From positions 1 to 38,476 of the forward strand of contig CANQUF010000010.1 of the NCBI GenBank assembly GCA_947626975.1: a stretch of DNA of 38,476 nt. The letters are read 5' to 3'. The notes under the pieces were generated by a model. That model did not search any database. It was given only the letters and a program-made list of their open reading frames with translations, and was not told where the DNA came from. Position 1 is the first letter of the stretch. Every line of letters starts with the position of its first letter. This DNA comes from an uncultured Clostridia bacterium (GTDB taxonomy: Bacteria > Bacillota > Clostridia > TANB77 > CAG-465). This document shows, in pieces, positions 10,143-19,124 of the stretch. The translations under genes and the position numbers were made by a program.

Positions 10143-10332
10143 ACTTTATATTTTATTATTTTTATCTATTCATTTTTTTATTCCAGCTTTTTTAAAAGCC
10201 TTATTAGATGTCTTTATTATTTATTCATATTGATATAAATATATTTTAATAAATTTATAATAAAATATATAAATATTATTAATTCTTTAAAGAATAGTGC
10301 CTATTTTTAAATTTTATTGATTTTTATTTATT

Positions 10333-10875
10333 TTACTTAACTTCATGTACTATTTTTATCATATTATCTATATCTTCATATAACATTTTATCTATCATCT
10401 TTTTTAAGTTTTCAATATCTTTTTTTATTAATAACTCTCTTACTTTAGTAGAACTAATATTTACTATATTTCTATTCATTCTAATTTGAGAAATTAATTT
10501 TACATCTTCCTTTGAAAAACATTTCTCAATATTTTTATCACTTCCATATATTATACAATTAACATCATCATTTAATATTTCTTTTGCTTTTTTTAATAAG
10601 CTTTTCCCATATATATGATCAAATGAGACATTATTAATAAAATTAGATATTACTATTCTACCTGCATTTATTTCATTTTTAAATACTTTATTAATTAAAT
10701 ATTTTCTATATGAAAAGCTAAATGGATTATTTTTATCTTTTTTAGTATTAGTAGTAATAAATATTAATACTCTATCACAATTACTAAGCGCAGTATTAAT
10801 TAAATGTTGATGCCCTATATGTAATGGTTCAAATCTTCCTACTATAAGGCCATTATTAAAACTATGATGAATCAT
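10333..10875 (-). CDS. Nicotinamide/nicotinate-nucleotide adenylyltransferase-like nucleotidyltransferase
   Basis: GLIVGRFEPLHIGHQHLI and ISSTKVRELL of the cytidylyltransferase-like superfamily. Confidence 0.75.
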   Translation of the reverse strand: MIHHSFNNGLIVGRFEPLHIGHQHLINTALSNCDRVLIFITTNTKKDKNNPFSFSYRKYLINKVFKNEINAGRIVISNFINNVSFDHIYGKSLLKKAKEILNDDVNCIIYGSDKNIEKCFSKEDVKLISQIRMNRNIVNISSTKVRELLIKKDIENLKKMIDKMLYEDIDNMIKIVHEVK

Positions 10876-12170
10876 AACTTTCCTAAAGCATAATCTTCAT
10901 TAATAGAATATATTAATACACAAGTATTACTAGATACTAATTTTTTATCTCCTTTTACTTTTACTTTAATATAATTTGGAGTATATCCATACAAATATCC
11001 ATCTTTAAAAGATTCAAATAATACATTTACCTTTTTATTTATATATTTACTCATAAATTCTTTTTTCATTTTTTTGCCAAGTAAAATAAGTTCTTCACTT
11101 CTTTTTAACGAAATATTACCATCTACTTGATTTTCCATTTTAGAAGCACTTGTCCACTTTCTTTTAGAATATTTAAATACATGTAATTCATAAAAACCAA
11201 TTCTTTTGACACCATCTAAAGTATTACTAAATTCTTCATCAGTCTCTCCTGGGAATCCAACAATTATATCACAAGTAAAAGCAATATCATTAAAATATTT
11301 CCTTAATGTATTTACTCTATCAAATAAGAACTCCCTAGTGTAATGTCTATTCATCCTTGAGAGTACGGAATTATCAAGACTTTGTACTGAAATATGAAAA
11401 TGAGGACATAATTTTTTTATATTTGACATACGTATAATATTTTCATCTGTAAGTACTCTTGGCTCTAAAGAACCAAGTCTTATTCTATCAAGTCCATTAA
11501 TTTTACTTACTTCTTCTACTACATCTACTAAATTTAGTGTATTATTTAAATCCTTTCCATAAGAGGCAATTTCTATTCCAACTAATACTACTTCTTTTAC
11601 ACCACTTTTTACTAAATTTGTTACTTCTTCCTTTATACTTTTTATATCTCTACTTCTAACTCTACCTCTTAAGTATGGAATTATACAGTATGAGCAAAAA
11701 TTGTTACAACCATCTTCTATTTTTACACTTTCTCTAATATTTATACCTTTATTTAAATTGTCTTTTTGAATATATTTTTTTATGCTTGATATATCCCCTA
11801 TTGTATATTTAATCTCATTATCATTATCTTTTTTATACTCATTTAAATACTTTTCTACATACTTAATTATCTCTTTTTTCTCATCATTTCCAAGTATTAA
11901 ATTAACATTTGATATTTTCATGTTATCTTTTATTTCTTGTGCATAACAACCAACTAATACAACAATTCCACCTTGCTTTTTTGCTTTACTTAAATATTGC
12001 CTTGTTTTTCTTGTAGACATATTAGTTACAGAACATGAATTGATAATATAAATATCTGCTTTATCACTAAAATTAACTATATTATAACCATTATCTTTAA
12101 ATTGTTTAATCATTATATCTGTTTCATATTGATTTACCTTACATCCAAGTGTATAAAATGCTACTTTCAT
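10872..12170 (-). CDS. mtaB: tRNA N6-threonylcarbamoyladenosine methylthiotransferase MtaB
   Basis: MKVAFYTLGCKVNQYETDIM; radical SAM CNNFCSYCIIPYLRGRVRSR; TRAM-like C-terminus. Confidence 0.93.
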   Translation of the reverse strand: MKVAFYTLGCKVNQYETDIMIKQFKDNGYNIVNFSDKADIYIINSCSVTNMSTRKTRQYLSKAKKQGGIVVLVGCYAQEIKDNMKISNVNLILGNDEKKEIIKYVEKYLNEYKKDNDNEIKYTIGDISSIKKYIQKDNLNKGINIRESVKIEDGCNNFCSYCIIPYLRGRVRSRDIKSIKEEVTNLVKSGVKEVVLVGIEIASYGKDLNNTLNLVDVVEEVSKINGLDRIRLGSLEPRVLTDENIIRMSNIKKLCPHFHISVQSLDNSVLSRMNRHYTREFLFDRVNTLRKYFNDIAFTCDIIVGFPGETDEEFSNTLDGVKRIGFYELHVFKYSKRKWTSASKMENQVDGNISLKRSEELILLGKKMKKEFMSKYINKKVNVLFESFKDGYLYGYTPNYIKVKVKGDKKLVSSNTCVLIYSINEDYALGKL

Positions 12171-12184
12171 TATTTTCCCTTCTC

Positions 12185-12994
12185 TTAACTATATTTTTCT
12201 ATATTTAAAATAATTTTTCCTGTTTTTGTATTTCCAAGAATTTTTCCTATTTTAAATTTACCACATTTACTAAATGATACTATATCACCCTCTTTAACAT
12301 TATATGCTGCAAAAAACATCTCCTTTGAATTTATATACAAATCACCATTATTAATTTTATCTTTTATCTTATTTCTGCTAATTAAATACACCTCAGAAAG
12401 TATTGCATCTATTCTATTAGATGGTATCATAACAGTAATATTTTTATATTTTATTTTTATATTTTGTACTTCATCTGAATATATATCAAGAGTTTCTATT
12501 TTTATATTTGATTTTCCTACACTAGTTAAATTATTTAATATATAATCTACATTTTGCATAAAAGTAAAAAAGTATGCTTGATCGTTATATACAAAAATAT
12601 CTCCTATCATATCATCTTTTAGTCCTATAGAATAAATGCTCCCCATATATTCTCTATGGGTTACTTTATCTTTTAGTTTTGGCACTATTTTTATAACACT
12701 AATATATTTATTAAAAATATCTTCTATATTTTCTTTTAACATATATTCTGGTAAAAGAAATATTACCACTTTACTTGTATCTTTTAGAGGCGAAAATATA
12801 TAATACTTAATATTTAATTTGTTCAAAATACTTAGTGCTATTTCTTTTTCGTTTTCGTTTAAGAAATTAGTATATACTAAATAATTATTACTTTCAAATT
12901 TATTAATCTTATCTATTATTACTCCAGCAAAAATTTTATCATCTTTTTTGCTATAATAATTTAAAATTTTTGTTTTTAAATCTTTATTTATCAT
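12185..12994 (-). CDS. YlmH-like RNA-binding S4-domain protein
   Basis: C-terminal S4 pattern IPSNRIDAILSEVYLISRNKIKDKINNGDLYINSKE; YlmH-like size and N-terminal domain. Confidence 0.75.
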   Translation of the reverse strand: MINKDLKTKILNYYSKKDDKIFAGVIIDKINKFESNNYLVYTNFLNENEKEIALSILNKLNIKYYIFSPLKDTSKVVIFLLPEYMLKENIEDIFNKYISVIKIVPKLKDKVTHREYMGSIYSIGLKDDMIGDIFVYNDQAYFFTFMQNVDYILNNLTSVGKSNIKIETLDIYSDEVQNIKIKYKNITVMIPSNRIDAILSEVYLISRNKIKDKINNGDLYINSKEMFFAAYNVKEGDIVSFSKCGKFKIGKILGNTKTGKIILNIEKYS

Positions 12995-13052
12995 AAATAT
13001 ATTATATCAAATTTATGTATATCTTACAAGAATATATATATTGTTTTTGACT

Positions 13053-14039
13053 TTAATTTAATCTAAGTAAACTTACATAATAATCGTTCAAAATTTTTCT
13101 TGTAATTTCTATACTATCAGATTTATTTATTTCATTTCGTATATTACTACTACCTTTAAGTCCTTTTAAATACCATGCAATATGCTTTCTTAATTTTAAA
13201 TTAGCCTGCTTTTTATCATCATATTCCAATTGATAATCAATATGTTTCTGTATTGTATCAAATAATTCTTTCAAATTTGGACAATATTTTTTACCAGTTA
13301 AAATACTTTTAAAAATCCAAGGATTTCCTTGAGCTCCACGTGCAATCATTATCCCATCACATTTAGTATATGAGAACATTTTTTTAGCACTTTCTATGTC
13401 TATAACATCACCATTTCCAATGACAGGAATACTCACTGTTTCCTTTACTTTTCTTATTATTTCTAAATCTGATTTACCTGAATAGTATTGTTCTCTTGTC
13501 CTTCCATGTATAGTTATAGCTAATGCACCATTTTGTTCAGCAATTTTTGCAACTTCTAGTGCTGTGATTTTTTCTTCATTAAATCCTTTTCTAGTTTTTA
13601 TAGTAATAGGTTTTTTAGATACTTTTACTGCTTCTTTAATAATATTTTCTACATTTTTTAAATCTAATAATAGTCCTGCTCCATCGCCATTTTTTACAAG
13701 TTTTGGAGCTGGACACCCCATATTTATATCAATTATATCAATACTATTATCTTCATTTAATTTTTTTATAGTATTAGATATAACATCTTTATTACTGCCA
13801 AATATTTGAACTGCAGATGGTCTTTCATATTCTGGTATTTCAAGAATTTTTTCAGTTTTCATACTTCTAAATTCCATAGCCTTAGTACTTGCCATTTCAG
13901 TGAAAGTAAGGGCAGGATTACCAATTTCTCTTACAATTTTCCTAAAAGCAATATCAGTAATTCCAGCCATAGGCGCTAAAAAAATATTATTTTTTAATTT
14001 TACTTCACCTATATTTAGTTCTTTTATATAATTATTCAT
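13053..14039 (-). CDS. dusB: tRNA-dihydrouridine synthase (DusB type)
   Basis: KNNIFLAPMAGITDIAFR, DINMGCPAPKLVKNGDGAGLL, ITIHGRTREQYYSG, IPVIGNGDV. Start moved to the ATG after GGAGAG. Confidence 0.93.
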   Translation of the reverse strand: MNNYIKELNIGEVKLKNNIFLAPMAGITDIAFRKIVREIGNPALTFTEMASTKAMEFRSMKTEKILEIPEYERPSAVQIFGSNKDVISNTIKKLNEDNSIDIIDINMGCPAPKLVKNGDGAGLLLDLKNVENIIKEAVKVSKKPITIKTRKGFNEEKITALEVAKIAEQNGALAITIHGRTREQYYSGKSDLEIIRKVKETVSIPVIGNGDVIDIESAKKMFSYTKCDGIMIARGAQGNPWIFKSILTGKKYCPNLKELFDTIQKHIDYQLEYDDKKQANLKLRKHIAWYLKGLKGSSNIRNEINKSDSIEITRKILNDYYVSLLRLN

Positions 14040-14649
14040 AGCTTGTCTCTCCATGAACAATATTTAAGCCTTTTATATATTTATAAATTTCATCCCAACT
14101 TTTTATATTTACAATATTTTCATATTTTTTATTACTATCTGTTAATCTAATAGTATGTATTCCATTTTTTGAGAGATTAATACAATTATTTAGTTGATCA
14201 TCTATAAATAATTTAACATTTAATTCTTTAGAAGCACTTACTTTATCTACTGCTTCTACTATTAATTTATCGTATATTATATCATTTTTATCAAGCCAAT
14301 TTTTTGATCTTTCATATGGAATATCATCAAATCTTTTTGTCCTTGCTGTTATAATATATATATTATTTCCTTCATCTTTTAACTTTTTTATAACTTCTCT
14401 TGAATATTTTCTAGGTTTTGCATTATCTACAACTTCTATTCTTGGATTTCTAAAAAAATATTCTGTTTCTTTACTACTCCAACCAAAAATAAAAGAATAA
14501 AAATCAGACATATTACGTATTCCATCATACTCTATAAATTTATGTGGTATAAAATTAGGATTAATTTCTTTTGTATATATATTTGCGACTTTAAACAATT
14601 CTTTTTCTATATCTGTTAATGTGTTATCTATATCTATTCCAATATTCAT
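14032..14649 (-). CDS. HAD-superfamily 5'-nucleotidase (NT5C-like)
   Basis: MNIGIDIDNTLTD, IYIITAR, KLFIDDQLNN. Confidence 0.75.
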   Translation of the reverse strand: MNIGIDIDNTLTDIEKELFKVANIYTKEINPNFIPHKFIEYDGIRNMSDFYSFIFGWSSKETEYFFRNPRIEVVDNAKPRKYSREVIKKLKDEGNNIYIITARTKRFDDIPYERSKNWLDKNDIIYDKLIVEAVDKVSASKELNVKLFIDDQLNNCINLSKNGIHTIRLTDSNKKYENIVNIKSWDEIYKYIKGLNIVHGETSYE

Positions 14650-14730
14650 AAACCCTCCTAAAAATTATAGATATATTATATAATATTATGTGTCAATATT
14701 CAAGAAAATTAGCAAATATAATATAAAAGC

Positions 14731-14762
14731 AGAGTGAAACTTTATTTAAAAATTTCACTCTA
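14731..14762 (-). terminator. Intrinsic terminator downstream of the 14770..15075 ORF
   Basis: AGAGTGAAA...TTTCACTCT hairpin followed by a T-rich tract on the minus strand. Confidence 0.6.
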
Positions 14763-14769
14763 CTTATTA

Positions 14770-15075
14770 TTAGTATATAACCAAACTACCTATAGATTCT
14801 TTTAACAATTTTTCAAATAAATTGTTTAAATTGTCATACAATATTTTATCCTCTATAGTGATATTTATCATATTTAGCTTAAATACCACTATATTGCTTG
14901 ATTTTATTATTACACTGGCTATACTATTCATATTTTCAATTAAATAGCATAACTTTTTTTCATTTTCTAGTGATATAAAGCTATTCCGTATTATAATACG
15001 AATAATATCATTAAAAAATTCTTTTTTCCCTAAAACAACTAAATTTTTTTCATTTCTTACAAAGCTAACACACAT
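14770..15075 (-). CDS. Hypothetical small protein with an in-frame CGG at 14988..14986
   Basis: Start at MCVSFVRNEK after GGAGGAATC. Frame 0 stays open for 71 codons beyond CGG; a +1 shift at CGG would stop after GIALYH (TAG at 14969..14967). Confidence 0.6.
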   Translation of the reverse strand: MCVSFVRNEKNLVVLGKKEFFNDIIRIIIRNSFISLENEKKLCYLIENMNSIASVIIKSSNIVVFKLNMINITIEDKILYDNLNNLFEKLLKESIGSLVIY

Positions 15076-15187
15076 AAAAGATTCCTCCATTTTTAAAGTT
15101 TTAAAAATTTTAAATAATAATAACATTACTATTATTACTTATTTTATTATGTAAATTTATTATATCACAAATTATGAGAAATGTAAA

Positions 15188-15233
15188 GATAAATTTAAAA
15201 TTATATTACAGATAAATTTAAAATTATATTACA
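15188..15233. repeat. Tandem duplication, 2 x 23 bp
   Basis: GATAAATTTAAAATTATATTACA twice in direct succession. Confidence 0.9.
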
Positions 15234-15251
15234 TATTTTTGTACTTATAAA

Positions 15252-16373
15252 TTACATAAATGTGCCTTTAGTTTTTCTAGCCGAAACATTAAGAGCTATT
15301 GCTATTGCTATGCCATTTGTAATTAAGCTACTTCCACCATAACTTACAAATGGAAGAGGTACACCTGTTATTGGTAAAAGTCCAATTGTCATTCCTATAT
15401 TTTCAACAAAGTGAAAAAATATCATGCCTGTAATCCCTACTATCATAAATTTTCCAAAATTATCTTGTGTTGATTTAGAAATCTTTATTAATCTAAACAG
15501 TAATATTACAAATAAAATTACTACTACAGTAGAGCCTATAAAACCGAATTCTTCAGAAATTACTGAGAAAATAAAATCAGATGATTTAATTGGTAGATAG
15601 CCGTTTTGTGTTTGTGATCCCTTCAAAAATCCAGTTCCAAATAGCATTCCAGAACCTACTGCCATTTTTGATTGTATAGCATTATAGCCACTTCCTAGAG
15701 CGTCTAATTCTGGATTTAAAAATACATTAATTCTATCTTGTTGTACAGGATTTAGTACAAATAAATAAACTAGAGGTATTAAAATAATTAGAACTGCCAG
15801 TGTTATAAATATATATCTATACTTTATTCCAAAGTAAAATACCATAAATGACATTATAACTATAAATACTATAGCTGTTCCAAAATCAGGTTGCAATATA
15901 ATTAATATAAAAGGTATTACAAACAAAGCAATTAAACATAGGTAAGTTATTATTCTTTTCTTTTTTTCTACTTTATTTATCCCCTTAAGAATGCTTATTA
16001 ATTTTGCACTACATATAATATATGATATCTTCATTAACTCTGAGGGCTGATATAACATACCACCTAAATTAAACCAACTACTAGCACCCATTAATTTAGG
16101 CATGCACAGTACCAGAACTAATAGTACAAGATTTATACCATATAATATATAACCAAATATATCAAACATACTGTAATCTACTAACCAAACTACTATCATA
16201 ATAGCAAAAGTAACGCCAAACCATATTATTTGTTTTATATATTCATCTTTATTTAAAGTTGTATTGTATCCCGCAGAAAAAATTGCAAATACTCCAATCA
16301 CAAATAAAAGTAATGTCGATATTAATAAAATATAATCTGTATTTTTCAATATTTTTTTTAGCAAATTTATCAC
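15252..16373 (-). CDS. FtsW/RodA/SpoVE-family SEDS glycosyltransferase
   Basis: Polytopic; GSGMLFGTGFLKGSQTQNGYLPIKSSDFIFSVISEEFGFIG and GITGMIFFHFVENIGMTIGLLPITGVPLPFVSYGGSS. Confidence 0.93.
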   Translation of the reverse strand: MINLLKKILKNTDYILLISTLLLFVIGVFAIFSAGYNTTLNKDEYIKQIIWFGVTFAIMIVVWLVDYSMFDIFGYILYGINLVLLVLVLCMPKLMGASSWFNLGGMLYQPSELMKISYIICSAKLISILKGINKVEKKKRIITYLCLIALFVIPFILIILQPDFGTAIVFIVIMSFMVFYFGIKYRYIFITLAVLIILIPLVYLFVLNPVQQDRINVFLNPELDALGSGYNAIQSKMAVGSGMLFGTGFLKGSQTQNGYLPIKSSDFIFSVISEEFGFIGSTVVVILFVILLFRLIKISKSTQDNFGKFMIVGITGMIFFHFVENIGMTIGLLPITGVPLPFVSYGGSSLITNGIAIAIALNVSARKTKGTFM

Positions 16374-16566
16374 CTATTTTTACCTACAGTATTATTTTAA
16401 ATACTATAACAAATATTATACTCTCACTTTTTATTTTTTTCAATATAATATTATAGAATTTATATTTGTTTTGTAATTAATAATAAATATTAATGTATTA
16501 AATATAAGTGTTATTTAAAGAGTAGCTACTATATATAAGCGCTACTCTGTTTACATATAATTAAGT

Positions 16567-17730
16567 TTATTTTATTATCTTTTTAAATCTATTTTTACCA
16601 AACTGTACCACAGTTTCTTCATTTGTATTAATTATTTTATTTATATCTGTCACGGTACTTGAATTAATTTTTACACCATTTCCTAATATCATTCTTCTAG
16701 CTTCACTCTTTGAATTTGCAAAACCTACTTTTATTAATAAATCACAAATACTAATTTCATTTTCATCTATTTTAACTTCTTCAATATTATCAGGAATTCT
16801 TCCTTTTGCAATCTTTTGGTATCTTTCTTTTAAACTTTCAAACTCATTTACATCATCATACATTTTTAATAATTCTTTAGCATATAACATATGTGCCTCT
16901 ACTATATCACCACTCATTATTCTATCAATTTCGTCTTTACAAATATCAGTTGTCAACTCAAAATATTGTTTTAAAAGATTATCTGGTATTTTCATACTCT
17001 TTTCAAACTTATCAAAAGGTAAGTCTGATAATCCAATATAATTATCTAAAGATTTACTCATTTTTTCCTTACCGTCTAACCCAACAAGTAATGGAAATGT
17101 AATTACAACTTGGCTTTCTTGACCATAATCCTTTTGTAACTCTCTACCAACTAATAGATTGAATGTCTGATCTGTTCCTCCAACTTCAATATCAGCCTTT
17201 AATGCAACTGAATCATAACCTTGAATTAATGGATATAATAATTCATGCATTGAAAGTGGTAAATTATTTTCAAATCTATTTTTAAAATCATCTCTTTCTA
17301 ATATTCTTGCTACTGTATACTTACTTGTTAAACCAATAATATCTTTAAAATTCATCTTAGATAACCACTCTGAGTTAAAGACTATTTTTGTTTTATCTTT
17401 ATCTAAAATTTTTGTAACTTGTTTTAAATAAGTTTTGGCAGATTCCCTAGTTTGCTCTAATGTAAGTGAAGGTCTTGTTTTACTTCTACCTGATGGATCA
17501 CCTATCATAGCTGAAAAATCACCAATAACAAATACTATTTCATGTCCCATATCTTGAAATTGTTTTAATACTCTAAGTAATACACTATGTCCTATATGTA
17601 AATCTGGTCTAGATGGATCAGCTCCAAATTTTATTGTTAATTTTTTATTACTATTTATCTTTTTATCAAAATCTTCTTCAGAAAATATATTTACTGCTTT
17701 TCTTTTTATTATTTCTATATCTTTATTCAT
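16567..17730 (-). CDS. tyrS: Tyrosyl-tRNA synthetase
   Basis: [40 protein letters not shown]-terminal S4 domain. Confidence 0.95.
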   Translation of the reverse strand: MNKDIEIIKRKAVNIFSEEDFDKKINSNKKLTIKFGADPSRPDLHIGHSVLLRVLKQFQDMGHEIVFVIGDFSAMIGDPSGRSKTRPSLTLEQTRESAKTYLKQVTKILDKDKTKIVFNSEWLSKMNFKDIIGLTSKYTVARILERDDFKNRFENNLPLSMHELLYPLIQGYDSVALKADIEVGGTDQTFNLLVGRELQKDYGQESQVVITFPLLVGLDGKEKMSKSLDNYIGLSDLPFDKFEKSMKIPDNLLKQYFELTTDICKDEIDRIMSGDIVEAHMLYAKELLKMYDDVNEFESLKERYQKIAKGRIPDNIEEVKIDENEISICDLLIKVGFANSKSEARRMILGNGVKINSSTVTDINKIINTNEETVVQFGKNRFKKIIK

Positions 17731-17857
17731 TACTCTCTCCTCGTTATTTATTACTTTAATATGTTCAATTTTATAATTAAAATATTATTACTTTTATATT
17801 TAATATTCTAACATGTTTAATATCAAAAAGCAATGTATTTAAATTAAAAATAATATG

Positions 17858-18054
17858 AAAAAAGGGTTACTATTCAGACTAGAAGATTATAAAATTTATA
17901 AAAAATGATTATTAACCTTAATATTACTATATTTCTAAATTAAATATAATATTTTAAAATTGTATTACAAATTCAATATTATGTATAATACACATTAAAT
18001 TTTAATTAATTTTGCACTTTCTGATCAAGGTAGTCTGAATAGTAACAAAAAAGG
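17858..18054. mobile_element. MITE-like element copy 1 (17866..18046) with 8-bp target duplications
   Basis: 181 bp; ends GTTACTATTCAGACTA ... TAGTCTGAATAGTAAC (16-bp perfect TIR); flanked by AAAAAAGG (17858..17865 and 18047..18054). No ORF inside. Confidence 0.92.
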
Positions 18055-18092
18055 TATAAATTTCTATATTTTATAGATTTTTATACCTTTTT
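18048..18092 (-). terminator. Intrinsic terminator of the HEAT-like gene
   Basis: AAAAAGGTATAAAAATCTATA...TATAGAAATTTATACCTTTTTT on the minus strand. Confidence 0.75.
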
Positions 18093-18100
18093 ATATTATT

Positions 18101-18703
18101 TTATTTATTTTCAATGTTTTGCTCACAGATAGCTTTTATATATGGATCTGTTGTTTTATTTAAAATATATTTTATTAAATTTTCATCTGTAATTCTTTCA
18201 AGAGCTAATAATACACTGCTAAGTGATTGCAAAGGCGACAAAACTATCTTACAAAGATATTCCTGATTAGTTATTCTTTCAACTGCAGGTTCCTTTACTA
18301 ACCAATTCGTATCTAGTAAAGCTACTTTAATAAGTGTATCTTGGTCTTCAAGTTTTTTTACTGCTTCAGCTCTTACATTATAATCTCTATCATATAAAGC
18401 TACTTTAGCAATAACTTCCTGGTCTTCAATATTTTTTACTGCAGCTTGCCTTGCAATCCAATAATATTTCTCTGAAAAAACTATATCTGTAAGAATTGCC
18501 TGATCTGTAATTTTTCTTACTGCTGCGAGTATCACTCTGTCATCTTCATCTTTCAAAGCTACTTTAGCAAGTACTCTTTGATCTGTAATTTTTTTTACTG
18601 CTAGTTTTCTTATTTCACTAAATTGACATTTTAAGCTTATCTCTTCAAGCAAACTTTGATCATTTATCTCTTCAATAAATGTCATTTCTGTTATAATTTT
18701 CAT
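18101..18703 (-). CDS. HEAT-like repeat protein
   Basis: Repeated units of the type VAKVALxDxxxxVRAEAVKKLEDQ / AAVRKITDQAILTDIV. Confidence 0.7.
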   Translation of the reverse strand: MKIITEMTFIEEINDQSLLEEISLKCQFSEIRKLAVKKITDQRVLAKVALKDEDDRVILAAVRKITDQAILTDIVFSEKYYWIARQAAVKNIEDQEVIAKVALYDRDYNVRAEAVKKLEDQDTLIKVALLDTNWLVKEPAVERITNQEYLCKIVLSPLQSLSSVLLALERITDENLIKYILNKTTDPYIKAICEQNIENK

Positions 18704-18902
18704 AATAACATCCTTCCTTTAAATATTAATTTTAGGTTTTTATTGAGTTATAGCCGTATTATACAACATAAAAATATTTTTGTCAATGTTTTTTAACACG
18801 TTAAAATTTATATAGAAAAATATTTACACTTTTATTAATATTATAATTTAGGTTATTATAAAAATTGTATAAAAAACTTACAATAGCTTTGTACAGATCC
18901 TA

Positions 18903-19124
18903 CTACAATGTAATTTTACTTACTATAAATCCTGCTTCACTTATTATGGCTTTAATCTTATCATCACTAACTTCTTTTGACAATTTTATTGTTGCTTGCT
19001 TTTTCTCTAAATTTACACTTACATCAGTAACTCCATCTATTGCATATAATGCTTTTTCAACTGTCATTTTACAATGATTGCAACTCATTCCCTCTATACT
19101 AATATTTTTTATAATCTCTTTCAT
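18903..19124 (-). CDS. Possible internally initiated CopZ-like copper chaperone (73 aa), in frame within copA
   Basis: Inside copA: AGAGGAGAAAGGTAAA-ATG AAA GAG; product MKEIIKNISIEGMSCNHCKMTVEKAL is a complete HMA domain. Confidence 0.5.
   Translation of the reverse strand: MKEIIKNISIEGMSCNHCKMTVEKALYAIDGVTDVSVNLEKKQATIKLSKEVSDDKIKAIISEAGFIVSKITL

Noticed and set aside
15188-15233. Two 23-bp direct repeats as a CRISPR-like or iteron array
   Set aside because: Only two adjacent copies with no spacer; a simple tandem duplication in AT-rich intergenic DNA.
17731-17857. T-box leader upstream of tyrS
   Set aside because: The region is short, AT-rich, and lacks a recognisable T-box core or antiterminator.
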